Positions 55,150 through 63,229 of a stretch of 64,000 nt of DNA are shown one piece after another. The translations under genes and the position numbers were made by a program. Where the stretch lies: contig NZ_SLXU01000008.1 of the NCBI RefSeq assembly GCF_004343505.1, forward strand, positions 1 to 64,000, given 5' to 3'. The notes beneath the pieces are model-generated. The model was given only the letters and a program-made list of their open reading frames with translations, was not told the origin of the DNA and searched no databases. How positions within the stretch are numbered: position 1 is the stretch's first letter; the number at the start of each line of letters is the position of its first letter. The stretch comes from Rhodovulum bhavnagarense. Lineage in GTDB: Bacteria > Pseudomonadota > Alphaproteobacteria > Rhodobacterales > Rhodobacteraceae.

Positions 55150-56709
55150 TCACACCGCCGTGGCGGTATCGTCGGGCTTACCCTTTTCGCGCCGCACCAG
55201 CAGGCGATTCAGCGCTGCGACATAGGCCTTTGCCGAGGCCACGACCGTGTCGGTGTCGGAGGATTGGCCGGTGACGATCTTGCCGTCCTCTTCCATCCGC
55301 ACGCTGACGGTGGCCTGGGCATCGGTGCCGCCGGTGACGGCGTGCACCTGGTAGAGTTGCAGATGCGCGTTATGCGGGAACAGGGCCTTGACCGCGTTGA
55401 ATGTCGCATCGACCGGCCCGTCGCCCTGGGCGGTCACCTGGTGATCCACCCCGTCGATGGTCAGCGTCAGGTCGGCCGATTGCGGCGCCTCGGTGCCGCA
55501 GATCACGCGCAGGAATTTGACCTGCAACCGGCCATGACCTTCGTCGGCACTGCTGTCGCGCATCAGTGCGATCAGGTCGTCATCGTAGATTTCCTTCTTG
55601 CGGTCGGCCAGCGCCTTGAACCGCACGAAGACATCGTTGAGCTGGTTGTCCCCCAGATCGAAACCCAGCTCTTTCAGCTTCGCACGCAGCGCGGCGCGGC
55701 CCGAATGCTTGCCCATTACCAGGTTGGTGGCGGTCAGGCCGATATCCTCGGGGCGCATGATCTCGAAGGTCTCGGCGTTTTTCAGAACGCCGTCCTGGTG
55801 GATGCCGGATTCATGGGCAAAGGCATTCTTGCCGACGATGGCCTTGTTGTACTGCACCGCAAAGCCCGACACCGCGGCAACCTTGCGGCTGATCCCCATG
55901 ATGCGCGTGGTGTCGATGCCGGTCGCAAAGGGCATGATGTCGTTGCGCACCTTCAGCGCCATCACCACCTCTTCCAACGCGGTGTTGCCCGCGCGTTCGC
56001 CCAGCCCGTTGATCGTGCATTCGATCTGGCGGGCGCCGGCCTCGACGGCCGCCAGGGCGTTGGCGGTCGCCATACCGAGGTCGTTGTGGCAATGGGTGGC
56101 AAACACCACCTCGTCCGCGCCGGGTACGCGGTCCAGCAACATCGCGATCAGGTCCGCGCTTTCGCGGGGCGCGGTGTAGCCCACCGTGTCGGGAATGTTG
56201 ATCGTCGTCGCCCCGCACTTGATCGCGATCTCGACCACGCGGCACAGGTAGTCGTGTTCGGTGCGCGTCGCATCCATCGGCGACCACTGCACGTTGTCGC
56301 AGAGATTGCGGGCATGGGTCACGGTCGCCTCGATCCGCTCCACCATCTCGTCCTGCGTCAGCTTGGTGATCTCGCGATGCAGGGGCGAGGTGCCGATGAA
56401 GGTGTGGATGCGCGGGCGCGCGGCGTGTTGAACGGCCTCCCAGGCGCGGTCGATATCCTTGAAATTGGCGCGTGCCAGGCCGCAGATCACGGAGGTCTTC
56501 GATTGCCGGGCAATGTCGCGCACCGCCTCGAAGTCGCCCTCGGAGGCGATCGGGAACCCCGCCTCGATGATGTCGACGCCCATGTCGTCGAGCATCTCGG
56601 CGATTTCCAGTTTCTCGTCATGGGTCATGGTCGCGCCGGGGCTTTGTTCGCCGTCGCGCAGCGTGGTGTCGAAAATCAGGACGCGGTCCTGGTCACGGGT
56701 ATTGGTCAT
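55150..56709 (-). CDS. leuA: 2-isopropylmalate synthase
   Basis: A 519-residue LeuA of standard length. Catalytic TIM barrel: FDTTLRDGEQSPGATM at the N-terminus, GFPIASEGDFEAV, HCHNDLGMATANALAA with the metal histidines, and GLGERAGNTALEEVV. The C-terminal third is the LeuA regulatory domain for leucine feedback (LQLYQVHAVTGGTDAQATVSV). It condenses acetyl-CoA and 2-oxoisovalerate, the first step in leucine synthesis. ATG at 56709, which follows AGAGAGTTTCAGAAA; the longer frame upstream was rejected since homologues begin near TRDQDRVLIFD. Confidence 0.96.
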   Translation of the reverse strand: MTNTRDQDRVLIFDTTLRDGEQSPGATMTHDEKLEIAEMLDDMGVDIIEAGFPIASEGDFEAVRDIARQSKTSVICGLARANFKDIDRAWEAVQHAARPRIHTFIGTSPLHREITKLTQDEMVERIEATVTHARNLCDNVQWSPMDATRTEHDYLCRVVEIAIKCGATTINIPDTVGYTAPRESADLIAMLLDRVPGADEVVFATHCHNDLGMATANALAAVEAGARQIECTINGLGERAGNTALEEVVMALKVRNDIMPFATGIDTTRIMGISRKVAAVSGFAVQYNKAIVGKNAFAHESGIHQDGVLKNAETFEIMRPEDIGLTATNLVMGKHSGRAALRAKLKELGFDLGDNQLNDVFVRFKALADRKKEIYDDDLIALMRDSSADEGHGRLQVKFLRVICGTEAPQSADLTLTIDGVDHQVTAQGDGPVDATFNAVKALFPHNAHLQLYQVHAVTGGTDAQATVSVRMEEDGKIVTGQSSDTDTVVASAKAYVAALNRLLVRREKGKPDDTATAV

Positions 56710-57015
56710 TTTCTGAAACTCTCTAGATATCCTGAGCCGTGTGTCGATGGCGCGGTTCATGTCCTCTGAGCGGTCGCGCCGAAACGGCACGCTCAGAGGC
56801 GGCTAAGGAGAAGCAGTAGGCCAAGGGGCAGCGCGCGCATGGCGCGTACAGCGGGGGCGATATGTCCTTGGCGTTCCATCGGGGCACAGTATAGGGGCAG
56901 GTGGGGGCGAGGGAAAGTGCCTTTCGGTTGCGCCCCTGGCCAGGTGGTGCAGGTTTCGGGTATTTCGGCCAAGAAGAAGATGCAGGGCAGTGCGCATGCC
57001 CTGGGCAGGAGGGGA

Positions 57016-57687
57016 ATGGAACGGGCCTTGGTCATAGGGGCGGGCGGTGGCATCGGCGCCGCGGTGCAGGCGGCGCTTTCGGTCCGGCTGGGCGCGGGCG
57101 CCGTGGTCGGGATGTCGCGCTCGGCCGACGGGCTGGACGTGACCGACGAGGCCGGCCTGGCGCGGAGGCTGGGCGCGCTGGAGGGGCCGTTCGATCTGGT
57201 TCTCGTCGCGACAGGGGCGTTGCGGGGGGCCGGGCGGCCGCCCGAGAAGGCGTTGAAGGAGCTGTCGCCTGCCGCTTTTGCCGATCAGTTCGCCGTGAAC
57301 GCGGCCGGCCCGATGCTGGTGCTGAAACACGCGCTGCGGCTGTTGCCGCGGGACCGGCGCGTGGTTTTCGCGGCCTTGTCAGCGCGGGTGGGATCGATCG
57401 GGGATAACCGGCTGGGGGGGTGGTATTCCTATCGCATGGCAAAGGCCGCGCTGAACCAGGGGGTGCACTGTGCCGCCATCGAACTGGCGCGCAGCCACAG
57501 GCAGGCGATCTGCGTCGCGCTGCACCCGGGCACGGTGGCCACGCCCTTCACCTCGGACTATGCCGGGCGCCACCCGGCCGTGCCGCCCGCCGAGGCCGCC
57601 GGAAACCTGTTGCGGGTGATTGACGGGCTGACGCCCGCGGATAGCGGCGGGTTCTTTGACTGGGCCGGTGACAGGGTGCCGTGGTGA
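57016..57687 (+). CDS. Short-chain dehydrogenase/reductase (SDR)
   Basis: A 223-residue SDR: nucleotide motif VIGAGGGIGAAV (G-x3-G-x-G), NAAGP, SARVGSIGDN as the catalytic serine region and the Y-x3-K pair in YSYRMAKAAL. Similar to C-factor (CsgA)-type SDR proteins. Substrate unknown. ATG at 57016 follows GGCAGGAGGGGA. Its stop overlaps the photolyase start (GTGA), a coupling that I have seen in Rhodobacterales where this SDR stands before the photolyase; the pairing with a DNA repair enzyme is functionally unexplained. Confidence 0.88.
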   Translation: MERALVIGAGGGIGAAVQAALSVRLGAGAVVGMSRSADGLDVTDEAGLARRLGALEGPFDLVLVATGALRGAGRPPEKALKELSPAAFADQFAVNAAGPMLVLKHALRLLPRDRRVVFAALSARVGSIGDNRLGGWYSYRMAKAALNQGVHCAAIELARSHRQAICVALHPGTVATPFTSDYAGRHPAVPPAEAAGNLLRVIDGLTPADSGGFFDWAGDRVPW

Positions 57688-59210
57688 GCCGGCTTGTCCT
57701 GGTGCTGGGCGACCAGTTGTCGGCGGGGCTGTCCGCGTTGCAACGGGCCGACAAGGCGCGCGACCTCGTGGTAATGGCCGAGGTGATGGACGAGGCCATG
57801 TATGTTCGCCATCACCCGGCAAAGATTGCCTTTTTCCTTGCCGCGATGCGCAAGTTTGCCGCCCGGCTGGAGGCGGAGGGCTGGCGCGTTGCCTATACGC
57901 GGCTGGATGACGCCGAGAACAGCCAGAGCATCGTGGGCGAACTCATGCGCCGGGCCGAGGCCGAGGGCGCCGACAGCGTACTTGCCACGGAGCCCGGCGA
58001 ATGGCGGCTGATCGTGGCGCTGTCGGACGCGCCTCTCGATGTGCATCAATTGCCTGACACCCGGTTCATCGTCAGCCATGAGGAATTCGACGTTTGGGCA
58101 CGGGACCGCAAAACCCTGCGGATGGAATATTTCTATCGCGAGATGCGGCGCAGGACGGGACTGTTGATGGAGGGGGGCAAACCCGCCGGGGGAAAGTGGA
58201 ACCATGACCACGAGAACCGCAAGCCTGCCACGCAGGACCTGTTTCGCGTGGGGCCCATGCGCTTTGTGCCCGATGAGACGGTCGAACGGGTGCTGGACCT
58301 TGTCGAGGCGCGGTTCGCGGGCAATTTCGGCCGGCTCCGTCCGTTCTGGTTTGCCACCGATGCCGATCAGGCAGAGCGGGCGCTGGCGCATTTCCTGCGC
58401 CATGGCCTGCCGCGGTTCGGCGATTTTCAGGATGCGATGCTGGCGGGCGACCGGTTTCTCCATCACGCGGTGATCTCGCCCTATCTCAACGTGGGGCTCC
58501 TGGACCCGCTGGACGTCTGCCGCCGGGCCGAGGCGGAATACCTGGCGGGGCGCGCGCCGATCAACTCGGTCGAGGGGTTCATTCGCCAGATCCTCGGCTG
58601 GCGTGAATTCGTGCGCGGCATCTATTTCCGAGAGGGACCGGATTATGCGCGGCGCAACGCGCTGGGCCATGATCGTCCCTTGCCCGCGCTGTACTGGGGA
58701 GCCGAGACGGGAATGAACTGTCTTTCACACGCGGTCGCCCAGACGAGGGACGAAGCCTATGCCCACCATATCCAGCGGCTGATGGTGACGGGCAATTTCG
58801 CCCTGCTTGCGGGGATTGATCCCACCCGGCTGCATGAATGGTATCTTGCCGTCTATGCCGACGCGATCGAATGGGTCGAGGCGCCCAATACCGTGGGCAT
58901 GAGCCAGTTCGCCGACGGGGGGGTGGTGGGCTCCAAGCCCTATGTATCTTCGGGGGCCTATATTGACCGGATGTCGGATTACTGCCGGGGTTGCGCCTAT
59001 TCGGTTGCGCGCAAGACCGGGCAGGGGGCCTGTCCTTTCAATCTGCTTTACTGGCATTTCCTGGATCGGCACCGGGCGCGGTTCGAAACCAATCCGCGCA
59101 TGGCGCAGATGTATCGCCTGTGGGACCGGATGGATGCCGGGCGCCGCGTGGCCATCCTGGAGGGCGCGGATGCCTTCCTGGTGCGGCTGGATCGCGGTGA
59201 GGCGGTGTGA
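57684..59210 (+). CDS. phrB: Iron-sulfur bacterial photolyase/cryptochrome (PhrB type)
   Basis: A 508-residue FeS-BCP family protein. The N-terminal Rossmann-like domain (RLVLVLGDQLS, FFLAAMRKFA) is followed by the helical FAD domain with NSVEGFIRQILGWREFVRG. Four cysteines C346, C434, C437 and C450 have the spacing of the [4Fe-4S] ligands in Agrobacterium PhrB (350, 438, 441, 454). It repairs (6-4) photoproducts in that relative, using FAD and a ribityllumazine antenna. Start taken as GTG 57684, which overlaps the SDR stop; a GTG one codon before is also possible. Confidence 0.94.
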   Translation: MSRLVLVLGDQLSAGLSALQRADKARDLVVMAEVMDEAMYVRHHPAKIAFFLAAMRKFAARLEAEGWRVAYTRLDDAENSQSIVGELMRRAEAEGADSVLATEPGEWRLIVALSDAPLDVHQLPDTRFIVSHEEFDVWARDRKTLRMEYFYREMRRRTGLLMEGGKPAGGKWNHDHENRKPATQDLFRVGPMRFVPDETVERVLDLVEARFAGNFGRLRPFWFATDADQAERALAHFLRHGLPRFGDFQDAMLAGDRFLHHAVISPYLNVGLLDPLDVCRRAEAEYLAGRAPINSVEGFIRQILGWREFVRGIYFREGPDYARRNALGHDRPLPALYWGAETGMNCLSHAVAQTRDEAYAHHIQRLMVTGNFALLAGIDPTRLHEWYLAVYADAIEWVEAPNTVGMSQFADGGVVGSKPYVSSGAYIDRMSDYCRGCAYSVARKTGQGACPFNLLYWHFLDRHRARFETNPRMAQMYRLWDRMDAGRRVAILEGADAFLVRLDRGEAV

Positions 59211-59270
59211 GAGGGGGCGGCGGATTCAGGCAGTGCGGGCCAGGGTGTCGTCAGGCCCGGTGTGACCGTG

Positions 59271-59310
59271 GGCCGCAGCCCCGCCTTGCGTGCCCGACAG
59301 GGCTGCGGCC
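59271..59310. terminator. Inverted repeat between convergent phrB and xseA
   Basis: A perfect 10-base-pair repeat GGCCGCAGCC (59271-59280) and GGCTGCGGCC (59301-59310) with a 20-base loop, directly after the xseA stop and 60 bases after phrB. No T-run follows, so it may be a bidirectional, weak or Rho-assisted terminator. Confidence 0.5.
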
Positions 59311-60858
59311 TCAGAACAGGCTGCCCTGTTCGGGCGGGTTTCCCGGTTTGCGGCCCGGCGCGATGCGGCGGGTGCCCAGGGTCAAGCGCCCGTCGTGGAA
59401 TTCGATTTCCAGCGCGCTGGCGGTTTCTGCGGCGGCGCGGGTCGTGACGACCGTTTCGCCAGCGCGCACCACGGCAAAGCCCCGGCGCAGTGTTTCGGTA
59501 TAGCTGAGGCCTGCGCGCATACGTTCCAGTGCCGCCAGGCGGGCGTGGCGCCGGTCCATCGCGGTGGCGAGTGCGGCGGCTAGGCGGCGGTCCAACTCGG
59601 CCAGACGATCGCGTTGCATGTCGATCCGGCGGGTCAGGTTCTCGGGCCGCAGCCGGGCAGAACGCGCGGCCAGTTCCATGCGCCGTTGGCGCCACAGCCG
59701 GTCCATGGCGGGGCGCACCCGCACCGCGCGGTCGTCCAGGCGCCGCCGGTCCTCGGCAAGGCGGCGGCGCATCGTGGCGGGGCGCAGGGCCGCCGCCGCC
59801 TCTGACAGGCGCAGCTTTTCATGGACGATTCTTGCGCGCAGGGCGGCGGGCAGGCGTTCGGCCGCGCGGTCGAGCCTTTGTGCGGCGCTTTCTACCAGGG
59901 TCTGGGGACGGGGCAGTGCGCGCGACAGGTCGGCCAGGCGCTGGCGGCGCTGTTGCAACAACCGCGTCAGCGCCCCCCAGCGCCGTGCCTCCAGCGTGTC
60001 CAGCCTTGCAATCAAGTCGATCCGCACGGGCACGGCCATCTCGGCGGCGGCGCTGGGGGTGGGTGCGCGCCGGTCGGCGGCGAAATCGATCAGCGTGGTG
60101 TCGGTCTCGTGCCCGACGGCCGAAATCAGCGGGATCTGCGATTCTGCGGCGGCACGGACCACGATTTCCTCGTTGAAGCCCCAAAGATCCTCAAGGCTAC
60201 CGCCGCCGCGCGCCACGATCAGAAGGTCGGGCCGGGGCAGGGCGCCGCCCGGCGTCAGCGCGTTGAAGCCGCGGATCGCGCGCGCCACCTCGGGGGCGCA
60301 ACTTGCGCCCTGCACCGCCACGGGCCAGATCAGCACGCGCCGCGGAAAGCGGTCGCGCAGGCGGTGCAGTATGTCGCGGATCACCGCGCCCGAGGGAGAG
60401 GTCACCACCCCGATCACCTCGGGCAGATAGGGCAGTGGTTGTTTGCGTTCGGGCGCGAACAGGCCCTCGGCGCTGAGCGCGGCCTTGCGTTTTTCCAGCA
60501 TGGCCATCAGTGCGCCAGCGCCTGCGGGCGCGATATCCTCGATCACCATCTGGTAACGGGATTGACCGCCGAACGTGGTCAGCCGCCCCGTGGCGATCAC
60601 CTCCATCCCTTCTTCGGGCTGGGTGGCAAGGCGGGCCGCGGCGCCTTTCCAGATGACGCTGGCCAGCACGTTGCGGTCGTCCTTAAGGTCGAGATAGACA
60701 TGGCCAGAGCGTGGGCGCGACACGCGCCCCACCTCGCCGCGCACGCGGACATGGGAAAAGGCGCCCTCGACCGTGCGTTTTACCGCGCCGGAGATTTCCG
60801 AGACGGTGAATTCGGGGGCGTTGGGCGCGGGGCCGTCATCTTCGATCAGGTCGGGCAT
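59311..60858 (-). CDS. xseA: Exodeoxyribonuclease VII large subunit
   Basis: A 515-residue XseA: N-terminal OB-fold (about 15-110, with VRVRGEVGRVSRPRSGHVYLDLKDD), catalytic domain with VIGVVTSPSGAVIRDILHRL, DLLIVARGGGSLEDLWGFNEE and ISAVGHETDTTLIDFAADRRAPTPSAAAE, and a long arginine-rich coiled-coil C-terminus. It degrades single-stranded DNA with XseB, which is not encoded next to it. ATG at 60858; a GTG two codons upstream is possible. Confidence 0.96.
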   Translation of the reverse strand: MPDLIEDDGPAPNAPEFTVSEISGAVKRTVEGAFSHVRVRGEVGRVSRPRSGHVYLDLKDDRNVLASVIWKGAAARLATQPEEGMEVIATGRLTTFGGQSRYQMVIEDIAPAGAGALMAMLEKRKAALSAEGLFAPERKQPLPYLPEVIGVVTSPSGAVIRDILHRLRDRFPRRVLIWPVAVQGASCAPEVARAIRGFNALTPGGALPRPDLLIVARGGGSLEDLWGFNEEIVVRAAAESQIPLISAVGHETDTTLIDFAADRRAPTPSAAAEMAVPVRIDLIARLDTLEARRWGALTRLLQQRRQRLADLSRALPRPQTLVESAAQRLDRAAERLPAALRARIVHEKLRLSEAAAALRPATMRRRLAEDRRRLDDRAVRVRPAMDRLWRQRRMELAARSARLRPENLTRRIDMQRDRLAELDRRLAAALATAMDRRHARLAALERMRAGLSYTETLRRGFAVVRAGETVVTTRAAAETASALEIEFHDGRLTLGTRRIAPGRKPGNPPEQGSLF

Positions 60859-60929
60859 GGACACTCGCTTGTCTTGGGGCGGGGCAGAGCCTAGAACGCC
60901 GCGAACCGAAGGCCAAGCGGGGGCGGCAC

Positions 60930-62192
60930 ATGAATATCCTCATTCTCGGCGGTGGCGGGCGCGAACATGCGCTGGCCTGGGCGATCCAGCAGAACCCCAA
61001 ATGCGACCGGTTGATCGTGGCGCCGGGCAATGCCGGGATTGCCCAGATGGCCGAATGCGCCGCACTGGATATCGAGGATGGCGGCGCGGTGGCCAGTTTC
61101 GCCGAGGAAAACGCCGTGGATTTCGTGGTGATCGGTCCCGAGGCGCCGCTGGCGGCCGGCGTGGCCGACCGGCTGACGGCTGCGGGCATCCTTTGCTTTG
61201 GGCCCAGCGCCGCGGCGGCGCGGCTGGAAAGTTCGAAAAGCTTTACCAAGGAAATCTGCGACGCCTGCGCCGCCCCCACCGCCGCTTACGGCCATTTCAA
61301 CGATGCGGACGCGGCCAGGGCGTATCTGCGCGCCCAAGGCGCCCCCATCGTGGTCAAGGCCGACGGGCTGGCCGCCGGCAAGGGGGTGATCGTGGCCCAG
61401 ACCCTTGCAGAGGCAGAGGCCGCCATCGACGACATGTTCGGCGGGGCCTTTGGCGGCGCTGGCGCCGAGGTCGTGATCGAGGAATTCATGGAGGGCGAAG
61501 AGGCGTCCTTTTTCGTGCTGTGCGATGGCGATACCGTGCTGCCCATCGGTACCGCGCAGGACCACAAGCGCGTGGGCGAGGGCGATACCGGCCCCAATAC
61601 CGGCGGCATGGGGGCCTATTCGCCCGCGCCGGTGATGGCGGACGCGGTCTGCGACAAGGCGCTGGAGGAAATCGTGCGCCCCACCATGGCCGAGATGGCG
61701 CGGCGCGGCACGCCCTATCGCGGGGTTCTGTACGTGGGCCTGATGATCCGGGACGGCCAACCGCGGCTGGTGGAATACAACGTGCGTTTCGGTGATCCGG
61801 AATGCCAGGTGCTGATGATGCGGCTGGGCGGACAGGTGCTGGACCTGCTGCTGGCCTGCGCCGAGGGGCGGCTGGCCGAGGCGCGGGTGAACTGGGCCGA
61901 AGATCACGCGATGACCGTGGTGATGGCCGCCAGGGGCTATCCCGGTGCCTATGAAAAGGGCAGCGTCATCAGCGGGCTGGACGCCTTGCCCGAGGACAGC
62001 ACGAACATGGTGTTCCACGCCGGAACGAAAGAGGCAGACGGCCGGATCACCGCGTCGGGCGGCCGGGTTCTGAACGTCACCGCGCGGGGGGCATCCCTGC
62101 AAGAGGCGCGCGAGCGTGCCTATGCCATGGTGGACCGGATCGACTGGCCAGGCGGGTTCTACCGCCGCGATATCGGGTGGCGCGCGCTGTAA
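60930..62192 (+). CDS. purD: Phosphoribosylamine-glycine ligase
   Basis: A 420-residue ATP-grasp enzyme: NILILGGGGREHALAW at the N-terminus, FVVIGPEAPLAAGVADRL, KSFTKEICD, PIVVKADGLAAGKGV (ATP binding), EEASFFVLCDGD, AQDHKRVGEGDTGPNTGGMGAYSPAP and YNVRFGDPECQV. It makes glycinamide ribonucleotide, the second step of purine synthesis. It stands 71 bases from the divergent xseA start, so the two share a promoter region. Confidence 0.97.
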   Translation: MNILILGGGGREHALAWAIQQNPKCDRLIVAPGNAGIAQMAECAALDIEDGGAVASFAEENAVDFVVIGPEAPLAAGVADRLTAAGILCFGPSAAAARLESSKSFTKEICDACAAPTAAYGHFNDADAARAYLRAQGAPIVVKADGLAAGKGVIVAQTLAEAEAAIDDMFGGAFGGAGAEVVIEEFMEGEEASFFVLCDGDTVLPIGTAQDHKRVGEGDTGPNTGGMGAYSPAPVMADAVCDKALEEIVRPTMAEMARRGTPYRGVLYVGLMIRDGQPRLVEYNVRFGDPECQVLMMRLGGQVLDLLLACAEGRLAEARVNWAEDHAMTVVMAARGYPGAYEKGSVISGLDALPEDSTNMVFHAGTKEADGRITASGGRVLNVTARGASLQEARERAYAMVDRIDWPGGFYRRDIGWRAL

Positions 62193-62195
62193 GGG

Positions 62196-62783
62196 TCACG
62201 CGCCCACGGCCTTGCGCACCATGTTCCAGTAGATCCGCTCGATGCGGTCGCGACTCAGGCGCCCGTCGTCGCGGTACCAGGTAGTTACGCCCGTGAGCAT
62301 GGCGATCACGGCCATCGTTGCCAGTTTCGTGTCGGGCAGGCTAAAGACGCCGCTTTCCTTGCCCGCGCGCAGGATGTCCTCGAGCACCGTTTCATAGCGT
62401 TTGCGCAGATCTTCGATCACCGCGAAATTCTCGGGCTCCAGGTTCCGTAGTTCCATGTAGGCGATGAACACCGCGTCGGGCCTTTCCAGGTGAAAGCGGA
62501 TGTGAAAGCGGGTAAAGCATTCCAGCGCGTCAAGCGGGTTTTGTCCCTTGGCTTCGGCCTGCCATGCCGCGATCAGGTCGTCGAGATGGGATTTCATCAA
62601 GTCGAACAGCAGCCCCTGCTTGTCGGGGATGTAATTGTAAAGGGCCCCGGCCTGTACCCCCACCTCGGCCGCGATCTGGCGCATGGATACGGCCGCATAG
62701 CCCTGCCGTGCGAACAGCCTTTGCGCGGCCGCGCGCAGCCGCGGGCCGGTGATGTCGGAATGAGAGCCGGAGGTGCGTGCCAT
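62196..62783 (-). CDS. TetR/AcrR family regulator
   Basis: A 195-residue regulator. HTH at about 12-58: RLRAAAQRLFARQGYAAVSMRQIAAEVGV with QAGALYNYIPDKQGLLFDLM, the classical TetR signature. The C-terminal ligand domain has helices typical of TetR_C (LECFTRFHIRFHLERPDAVFIAYMELRNL). Start ATG at 62783; the longer frame is a shadow. The palindrome at 62798-62813 lies 14 bases before the start and is the probable operator for self-control. Target genes are unknown. It converges on purD with a 3-base gap. Confidence 0.9.
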   Translation of the reverse strand: MARTSGSHSDITGPRLRAAAQRLFARQGYAAVSMRQIAAEVGVQAGALYNYIPDKQGLLFDLMKSHLDDLIAAWQAEAKGQNPLDALECFTRFHIRFHLERPDAVFIAYMELRNLEPENFAVIEDLRKRYETVLEDILRAGKESGVFSLPDTKLATMAVIAMLTGVTTWYRDDGRLSRDRIERIYWNMVRKAVGA

Positions 62784-62797
62784 GGGGCAAAGGTTAT

Positions 62798-62813
62798 ATG
62801 AACGCACGTTCAT
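62798..62813. promoter_or_regulatory. Palindromic operator, probable TetR-type binding site
   Basis: ATGAACG-CA-CGTTCAT, a perfect inverted repeat with 7-base arms and a two-base centre, in the divergent gap between the TetR-family gene (starts at 62783) and the small lipoprotein gene (starts at 62889). Size and place agree with a TetR-family operator for both directions. Confidence 0.7.
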
Positions 62814-62888
62814 TTCAATCCCCCGTGCCGCGTCTTGCCGGGCCGCGGGGCGGCGTCTAAGCTCTGCGCAATGAACGCGGGGGATTTC

Positions 62889-63137
62889 ATGACGAGACAT
62901 GGCGGATGGATCGCGGGGGCGCTGTTGCTGACCGCCTGCGCCCAGTTCCCCGAGATCGATGCTGCCGCTCCGGCCCGCAACGCGGTGGCGGACTATCCGC
63001 GTATCGTCCCGCTGGACATGGGGCGGCTTGCCTTGGTGGTCGAGCCGATGGCTGGGTCTGATGATGGCGCGAGGCTGGCCGCGCGGGCCGTCGATTTGCG
63101 CCACCGCGCCGCGCTGTTGCGCCTGCGACCGATCTAG
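62889..63137 (+). CDS. Small lipoprotein, unknown function
   Basis: An 82-residue protein with a lipoprotein signal: MTRHGGWIAGALLLTACAQ, lipobox LTAC with the cysteine at position 17, followed by a short mature part (FPEIDAAAPARNAVADYPRIVPLDM...). ATG at 62889 is preceded by GCGGGGGATTTC; an ATG at 62871 is also in frame. The mature part looks like a short conserved periplasmic helix protein. It is divergent from the TetR gene and may be under its control through the palindrome at 62798. Confidence 0.65.
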   Translation: MTRHGGWIAGALLLTACAQFPEIDAAAPARNAVADYPRIVPLDMGRLALVVEPMAGSDDGARLAARAVDLRHRAALLRLRPI

Positions 63138-63229
63138 GCGGACTGCCGTGCCCCGCTGCGCCGCGTTGCACCGGGCGGCCCTTCGCGCTAACAACCCGCG
63201 AACCCAGACCTGACCCGGGAGCATCGCCC

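Noticed and set aside
55042-56769. A 575-residue plus-strand frame opposite leuA
   Set aside because: Mirror of the leuA coding strand in GC-rich DNA; leuA motifs are complete and unambiguous.
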